In this document: positions 57,490 through 64,000 of the stretch, piece by piece
Layout: every line of letters starts with the position of its first letter
Position numbering within the stretch: the stretch's first letter is position 1
Assembly: GCA_963675135.1 (NCBI GenBank)
Contig: OY776129.1
Location: 76,911,348 to 76,975,347, forward strand
Origin: Galeopsis tetrahit
Taxonomy: Eukaryota; Streptophyta; Magnoliopsida; Lamiales; Lamiaceae
DNA: 64,000 nucleotides
Reading direction: 5' to 3'
The notes under the pieces: model-generated
The model's input: the letters and a program-made list of their open reading frames with translations, nothing else
Told to the model about the DNA's origin: nothing
Database searches by the model: none
Program-made: the position numbers and the translations under genes

Positions 57490-58310
57490 TTATAAAATTT
57501 ATATTAAAATACTACATCAAGTTATGAACCACTTATATTTATTTCATGATTTATTGATTATTATAAATAATTTTATAAAATCCTTTTCCAAAACTGCTCA
57601 AGCTGAAATTAAAAGCTAGCTACTGTGATTTTCGAAAATGAACCAAAACAATATTTTCTGGCACCCAAATTGTATGATACAAAATTTTTATGTGTTCTAT
57701 ACTTCAAGATGTACCAAATTTTTAAAATTCATAATTTTCTAACATGTTTTAGTATTTTATAAAAATGCTCAAAGTTAGTTGACTCTATGACTCATTTACA
57801 TAAACTGCACTGCACTGTTTTAAAAACGAGTCCAAAACTCCTATTTTCGACTACCAAAACTTGTTACACAAATTTTATACACTTTAAAAACTTCAAGGAG
57901 CTGTTACAGTTTCAATTTCATAATTTTTCAAGGAGTTTTGATATTTTAAATAAATTCTAGAAGTTTGAGGTGTATAAACCATCTTACAAACTACATACAT
58001 TAGTTTTTATGAATCTTATATTTGTGTATTTTTCAAGGAATGTGATTGTACTACTGGTGCAGGTGGATGAATTGAAGAATATTTTTTGAAGCATGAGGAT
58101 ATGTAATAAAAACAATGCCAATTTCTTCACATTCCCAACATAATATTTCATGTAATATTATTGTTTCATTACATAATATTTTAATTTTTACATAATGACA
58201 TTTTTTACGAAATTTCTTCACATTTCCAACCTCTCGGAAAATGTAATTCTGGTCGGAAAATGAAATTCTGATCGGGGCCTCCCCGGCTACCAATATTTTT
58301 TTTATTAATA
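57490..58310. other. CACTA interior without recognisable content
   Basis: A+T-rich DNA between the captured fragment and the right subterminal array. No frame or repeat is supported. It may be the intron of the captured gene, as it follows a donor site. Confidence 0.4.
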
Positions 58311-58315
58311 TTTTG

Positions 58316-58851
58316 TTTTACTGACGGATATTCCGTCGGTAAATTGCCGACGGATATTCCGTCGGTCGAATGCCGACGAATATTCCGTCGACATGTGAAT
58401 TTCGAAATCATATTTTTTTTATTAATATTTTGTTTTACTGACGGATATTCCGTCGGTACAATGCCGACGGATATTCCGTCGGTAAAATGCCGACGGATAT
58501 TCCGTCGATATGTGAATTTCGAAATCAATTTATTCAAAAATTAATTTCTTTTATAATTATTTTAATTCATTCTAATTTCTTTTATAATTATTTTAATTCA
58601 TTCTTTCCGACGGAATTACCGACGGAATGGTGACCCGGTTTGTTAAACGGGTTGTCCGGAATACCGACGGACATTCCGTCGGAAAAAGATGACGGCCATT
58701 TTCCCTCGGTATTTCCGTCGGATTTCAAAAATCCGTCGGCAAAAAAAGCTGACGCCGAGAAAGGGGACGGCCGACTTTCCGTCGGTAACCTCGGCGGCCG
58801 ACGGAAAATCCGTCGATAAATCCGTCTCTAAAACGCCATTTTTTTGTAGTG
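58316..58851. repeat. CACTA right subterminal repeat region
   Basis: A unit of about 115 bp (ttttactgacggatattccg, then three CGACGGATATTCCGTCG palindromes, then atgtgaatttcgaaatca) occurs twice in tandem at about 58317-58540. Further CCGACGG/CCGTCGG words follow to the terminus. Confidence 0.88.
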
Positions 58852-58939
58852 GAGTATATATATTTCCATTTATAAAAATGTGCATATTAAGTGTGAACAA
58901 CTAAAAAAAAATGTATACTAAGTGTAGACGTAGAAAATA

Positions 58940-60136
58940 CTTTTTCTAGAACGCTTATCATAAATTTTCATCTTCTTAAGACACGATTGAGTTGAAGCAT
59001 AATTAGTCCATGAGTCATAATATAATCAACTACATGAAATTGTCTGGTAAAAAAAAAAGTCTTAAATTACCACGTCTTCTTACCCTGCACAAAATGGAAC
59101 AACAAGTGAAATAATTTAGTTCTTAAAAAAAAAAAAAAAAAAGTGAAATAGTTTATATTTGTATATTTTTTTTAAAAAACGAGTCAATAAAATATTTAAT
59201 AACAATACAAGGTATAATTAAGAAATGCCCTCTACAGAGTACATCCAAGAGAAAAAACAACAGAATGTTTAGGTTTGATTTTTCATAATTAATAAATAAT
59301 TAAAATGTGTCTATATTATTATTATCTGCCAGAATTTCCTTTTCGATTGAATCTGCATACCAACAGACAGCCTCGCCCTTACTGCCCGGCCCTCCTCATT
59401 TATGGTTTCAATCTTTAATTCACAAAAGATCTTAACGGGGTCTCCCCCAAGTCCAACTCTTTCATTTAATTGGCATTACATTATGATGATACTAAGAAAT
59501 AATTCCGTCTCTTTTAACCATCCAAATTTATAGAATGTGAAAAATTAATTCTTAATAGAGGGGGTATAATATTAAAATTATCCATATTTAATGTACAGGA
59601 GAAAATATAGTTTTTCAGTAACAATGTTCAATAATTAAAAATATATTTGAAAGTTTATTGATAAAATTCAAAATTTTATATACAATCAATAAATGAAATC
59701 ATTTATTAATTTGTGTGAAAAATAAAATGAGGAGTGAGTATATAAATATATCTACCGTGAATAATAATTACTATGTAATAGGCCACGTGCTTTACACCGA
59801 CGGCCAAATTAAGTTCATTAGTAAGCATTTACACAAAAAACCCAACTCGAACTTGAATTTAGAAATTACAAAAAATGCTAAAATTAAATCCCAGTGCAAT
59901 CATATGATAATACTACTAATTTATAAATAATATTATTTTGAATGATTAAAGAGATCAAATGTTTATCACTTTATGTGCTCTTATTCCTTATTTCTCTCTT
60001 TATTGCAAAATCAAGGGTTGTTTCGTAAAATTACGTCCGGGACTAATTTATCCCACCAAAAAAGTTTCCTCAAATTCTTTTCAATTTATTCCTTTGAATA
60101 AAAAATAATAAAATTACTACCTAAACTAAAAAGCTA
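58940..60136. other. Intergenic, nothing recognised
   Basis: A+T-rich DNA with poly-A tracts. ORFs such as 59715-59930 show no protein features. Confidence 0.4.
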
Positions 60137-60145
60137 AACTAAAAA

Positions 60146-62838
60146 GAGTTGGTCTCCTGTGCACGGTGTGCACGTGCACAATAATACACAGTTTAATCAT
60201 ATATCTATTTATAAAGGCAAATAAATATAATTAAGTAATGAATGTTCTAGTGGTTATAGATACCATTCATAAGTACTAGGTCACAGGATCAAATCCTTTT
60301 AAACTTGTTTTTTTTTTCTTTTTTTTTCGTTTGTTTTTTTTTTTTTTCCATTTTTTTTTTCCTTTTTTTTTTCCAAACTTGTTTTTTTCTTTTTTTTTTC
60401 CATTTTTTTTTCCCTTTTTTTTTCATTTTTTTTTCCTTTATTTTTTTTTCGTTTCTACTTTTCATTAATAAAATTTCCACTTTTCACTAATAATTTTTTT
60501 TTCTTTTTTGTTTATTTTTCACGTTTCTTTTTTCCAATATTTTTTTTCGTTTCTACTTTTCATTAATATTTTTTTTTAAGTTTGTTTTTTTTTTTCCCTT
60601 TTTTTTTCGTTTCTATTTTTCATTAATAAAATTTCCACTTTTCACTAATAATTTTTTTTTTCGTTTTTTTTTCACGTTTTTTTTTTTTCGTTTCTACTTT
60701 TCATTAATATTTTTTTTTTTCCGTTTCTACTTTTCATTAATAAAATTTTCACTTTTCACTAATAAAAATTACCACTTTTCACTAACAAAATTACCAATTT
60801 TCACTAATAATAGCTACCACTTTTCAGTATCAAAATTTCCACTTTTTAATAATAATAGTTACCACTTTTCAGTAATAAAATTTTCAATTTTCAATAATAA
60901 GAATTACACTTTACAGTTAAAATATCTACCACTTTTCAATAATAAAAATTACATTTTTCAGTTAAAATATCTACCACTTTTCAGTAACAAAATTTCCACT
61001 TTTCAATAATAAGAATTACACTTTTCAATTAAAATACCTATCACTTTTCAATAATAAAAATTACATTTTTAAGTTAAAATATCTACCACTTTTTAATAAT
61101 AAGAATTACACTTTTCAGTTCAAATATCTACCACTTTTCAATAATAAGAATTACAATTTTCAGTTAAAATATCTACCACTTTCAATAATAAAAACTACAT
61201 TTTTCATTTAAAATATATACCACTTTTCAATAATAATAATTACATTTTTCAATAACAAAATCTACCACTTTTCATTACTTAATTAATTAATTAATTTACC
61301 ATTATTAATTAATTACAGTTCTCATTTTTATCGACCAATATTTACATTTATTAATTAATTTACAATTATTAATTAATCTATAATTTTCATTTTTATTTTG
61401 CTTATTGTTATCATTGTTAACTTAATTAATTAAAACGGGTACATTTAATTATAAATTGTACCGTTAAAATTATTATTAAAATTGAAAAAAAATTATATTC
61501 TTATTATTGAAATGTGGTAGATTTTATTATTGAAAAATGTAATTATTATTATTGAAAAGTGGTAGATATTTTAACTGAAAAATGTACTACTAGTTTTTAT
61601 TATTCAAAGTGGTAGATATTTTAACTGAAAAATGTACTACTAGTTTTTATTATTCAAAGTGGTAGATATTTTAACTAAAAAGTGTAATTCTTATTATTGA
61701 AAAGTGGTAGATATTTGAATTGAAAAGTGTAATTATTATTATTGAAGAGTGGTAGATATTTTAACTTAAAAATGTAATTTTTGTTATTGAAAAGTGATAG
61801 ATATTTTAACTGAAAAGTGTAATTCTTATTATTGAAAAGTGGTAGATATTTTAACTGAAAAGTGTAATTCTTATTATTGAAAAGTGGTAGATATTTTAAC
61901 TGAAAAGTGTAATTCTTATTATTGAAAAGTGGTAGATATATTAACTTAAAAATGTAATTTTTATTATTGAAAAGTGGTAGATATTTGAACTGAAAAGTGT
62001 AATTCTTATTATTGAAAAGGGGTAGATATTTTAACTGAAAAAGTGTAATTCTTATTATTGAAAAGTGAAAATTTTGTTACTGAAAAGTGGTAGATATTTT
62101 AACTGAAAAATGTAATTTTTATTATTGAAAAGTGGTAGATATTTTAACTGAAAAGTGTAATTCTTATTATTGAAAAGTGGAAATTTTGTTACTGAAAAGT
62201 GGTAACTATTATTATTGAAAAGTGGTAGCTATTAATAGTGAAAAGTGGTAATTTTGTTAATGAAAAGTGGTAATTATTATTAGTGAAAAGTGGAAATTTT
62301 GTTACTGAATATGGTAACTGTTATTAGTGAAAAGTGGAAATTTTATTAATGAAAAGTGGTAATTATTATTAGTGAAAAGTGGAAATTTTGTTACTGAATA
62401 GTGGTAACTGTTATTAGTGAAAAGTGAAAATCTTATTAATGAAAAGTAGGGACTATTATTATTGAAAAGTGAGTAATTATTGAAAAGTGGAAGTGAGTAA
62501 CAAAAAAACAAAACAAAAAAATAAAAAAAGAAAAAAAAAGAAAAAAAAAGAAAAAAAAAAGAAAAAAAAAAGTTTGAAAGGATTTGAACACCTCATGCTC
62601 ATGAGAATTGTAAATTAATTAATTAAGTGATAAGAATTGTAAATTAATTAATAAAGTAATGGATTATAAATTAATTAATTAATAAATAGAAAAAAATGAA
62701 ATTATAACCATAAAGGTAAAGGGATAATAAGTTAGAGTGAGAGAATAAGGACAAAAGCATGTGCACAGAGTGAGAGAATAAGGACAAAAGCATGTGCAAC
62801 CAAACCTTTGGTGCACATGGTGCATTTGAGAATTTCCC
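60146..62838. mobile_element. Giant foldback (long inverted repeat) element, Mutator-like, 2,693 bp
   Basis: Left end GAGTTGGTCTCCTGTGCACG; right end (reverse complement) GGGAAATTCTCAAATGCACC. Perfect 9-bp duplication AACTAAAAA at 60137-60145 and 62839-62847. The two arms (about 60240-61280 and 61490-62620) are inverted copies: ggatcaaatccttttaaactt plus T/C-rich tracts on the left, and A/G-rich tracts plus aagtttgaaaggatttgaac on the right. Arms are built from ccacttttca/tgaaaagtgg units of about 46 bp repeated a dozen or more times, around a spacer of about 200 bp. No coding sequence is present. Confidence 0.9.
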
Positions 62839-62847
62839 AACTAAAAA

Positions 62848-63185
62848 ACATCTCAATGACATTGTTATCTAAAATGAAAAATAAAATGTTACGTTGATTT
62901 CGTTCCTAGATAATTTAACAAATCAAATAAAATTTATGTTATTTGTAGATATCCTTAATATCGATCAAACAATACAATTATAAGAACTAAGAAGTATACT
63001 CTTACCATTATTTATTGGAGTAATTTTTTTTTCCATTAATTAAAACAACCAAACAGCCCGTAAATAGAACTACTTTTTTGAACTTAAATCAAATAAAATT
63101 CTCAATGAATAAAGATCAAACAAAACAGTATTGCGTGGGAGAATAATTAATCATTTTATTAGATGAAGTTAATTTATCAAGAAAA
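62848..63185. other. Intergenic A+T-rich DNA
   Basis: No gene, RNA or bounded repeat is seen. Confidence 0.4.
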
Positions 63186-63189
63186 AGTA

Positions 63190-63480
63190 TTAGTGTGCGG
63201 GAGGTAGACTCGTTAAACGAATCGAGCTACTCGCGAGCTCGGCTCGACTCGTTCGTTAAATGAGGCGAGCTCGAGCTCATTAGATACTCGATTTACTAAC
63301 AAATCGGTTCGAGCTCGACTCTTTAGATTCGATATCTAATTTTTTTTCTTTTAATTTTACAAGGCTCGTTACCGATTCGAGTCGAACTCGTTTCTTAGTT
63401 CGTCAATATTATCTACCTGAGTTCAACTTAATAAGAGTTCGAATCGTGTTCGAACTACACTCGATTCGAATAATAACTCT
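63190..63480. repeat. CGAGCTCG-rich palindromic repeat fragment
   Basis: Dense gagctcgagctc / actcgttcg / attcgagtcg words like the ends of non-autonomous plant DNA elements. Termini and target duplication were not found, so the class is open. Confidence 0.4.
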
Positions 63481-63689
63481 AGGGAAGTGAGGTATTTAAA
63501 ATAAAGAATTAATATATGAATATTGCCTGACTTGGTCGTCTTGGTAGACATTCCGTACATAAAATAGTCAACGTCTATGTCAGCCTTGTTCAACCAAACA
63601 CCACATACCAATGACGGAGCCACATAGGGCCCAGCGGGGGCAGTGGGACCCCCACCAATTTTTTTTTTTTTTTTTTTTTTATGTATATT

Positions 63690-63990
63690 TCTTCTGTTTT
63701 ATAATTATTTGTATACTTTTTTTTTTTTTGAGATGTTTCAAAATTATTTTTACACTCATAATATGTAAATAATCTACAAAATTAATATTCTCACTACATC
63801 ATTTTATTTTTAAAATTATCACTCATTTTAATCTACATTCTTCCCTACATTTCACTATTTTTTTTTTAACACCTCATTAAATTTCTTTTATACCTCACTA
63901 AATCACCAAAAATACACCTCACTAAATTCACATTTCTTAAAAAGTGAACTTATCAACGTATTCAAGTCATTACGGGATGGAGGGAATATA
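63690..63990 (-). mobile_element. Degenerate Stowaway-like MITE
   Basis: The right end CATTACGGGATGGAGGGAAT-like matches a mutated GGGACGGAGGGAG terminus, and the interior (cacctcactaaattcacatt, tcaacgtattcaagtc) is in Stowaway style. The left end is lost in a T-run near 63660-63730. Confidence 0.55.
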
Positions 63991-64000
63991 TTTTAAGTTA

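Larger units (their letters stand above)
48597..58851 (+). mobile_element. Full-length CACTA (En/Spm) transposon, 10,255 bp
   Basis: Terminal inverted repeats CACTACAAAAAA at both ends and a 3-bp target duplication GAG (48594-48596 and 58852-58854). Subterminal regions are packed with CCGACGG/CCGTCGG words. It carries a TNPA-like gene and a tnp2-type transposase gene, both on the plus strand, plus gene-like cargo near the 3' end. The transposase gene is disrupted by a hAT insertion at 52128-53875, so the element is probably not autonomous as it stands. Confidence 0.96.
48477..58938. mobile_element. Stowaway-like MITE split by the CACTA element
   Basis: The left part (48477-48596) begins ACTCCATCCACACTTAATAT. 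The right part (58852-58938) reverse-complements to text with ACACTTAATATGCACATTTT near its outer end. Together they form a MITE of about 0.2 kb into which the CACTA transposon at 48597-58851 inserted, duplicating GAG. Confidence 0.6.

Noticed and set aside
60289..60490. Lys-rich and Phe-rich ORFs
   Set aside because: Translations of poly-T/poly-A tracts in the foldback arm.
60770..62480. Regular short repeats suggestive of a CRISPR array
   Set aside because: Units are contiguous and A+T-rich with no unique spacers, and the locus is a plant nuclear foldback element.

Overview
This is nuclear DNA of a flowering plant, almost certainly a eudicot. The evidence is short GT-AG introns, six recognisable plant genes on both strands, a high A+T background, and dense plant DNA transposons (Stowaway, Tourist, hAT, Mutator-like, CACTA). 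The UGT94-like glycosyltransferase and the MITE types suggest an asterid, perhaps Lamiales. That placement is inference; no marker in the window fixes the species.

Layout. 0-4.1 kb: a complete seven-exon carotenoid cleavage dioxygenase 7 gene (CCD7, strigolactone biosynthesis) with two related MITEs in its introns. 4.1-19 kb: a gene-free, repeat-dense block with SINE and LTR-retrotransposon remnants, Stowaway and Tourist MITEs, two hAT-type or Mutator-type non-autonomous elements carrying GC-rich inserts, and a stack of nested insertions at 13.07-14.91 kb that includes a solo LTR. 19-43 kb: the gene island, with nucleoporin NUP62 (+), a UGT (+), a PLAC8/cell number regulator 6-like gene (+), a 14-exon mitochondrial 3-hydroxyisobutyryl-CoA hydrolase-like gene (-), and a p53/DNA-damage-regulated-protein-like (PDRG1, prefoldin-like) gene (+). 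43-48.6 kb: intergenic DNA with MITEs and a SINE. 48.6-58.85 kb: one full-length 10,255-bp CACTA (En/Spm) transposon with a TNPA-like and a tnp2-type gene. The tnp2 gene is broken by a 1,748-bp hAT element with a perfect 8-bp target duplication. 60.1-62.8 kb: a 2,693-bp giant foldback element with a perfect 9-bp target duplication.

The host genes are independent housekeeping or specialised-metabolism loci and do not form a pathway cluster. The strongest unusual signal is a family of hairpin elements, not a gene. Eight 0.2-0.74 kb copies, several with perfect 9-bp target duplications (Mutator-like), plus the 2.7-kb foldback share a terminal TGTGCAC motif and a repeated GAAAAGTG-type internal vocabulary. 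They appear to be size classes of one Mutator-like non-autonomous lineage, two members of which sit inside CCD7.

Exon boundaries were read by eye from splice consensus and reading-frame continuity, and family calls come from recalled protein motifs. No alignment or database search was run.
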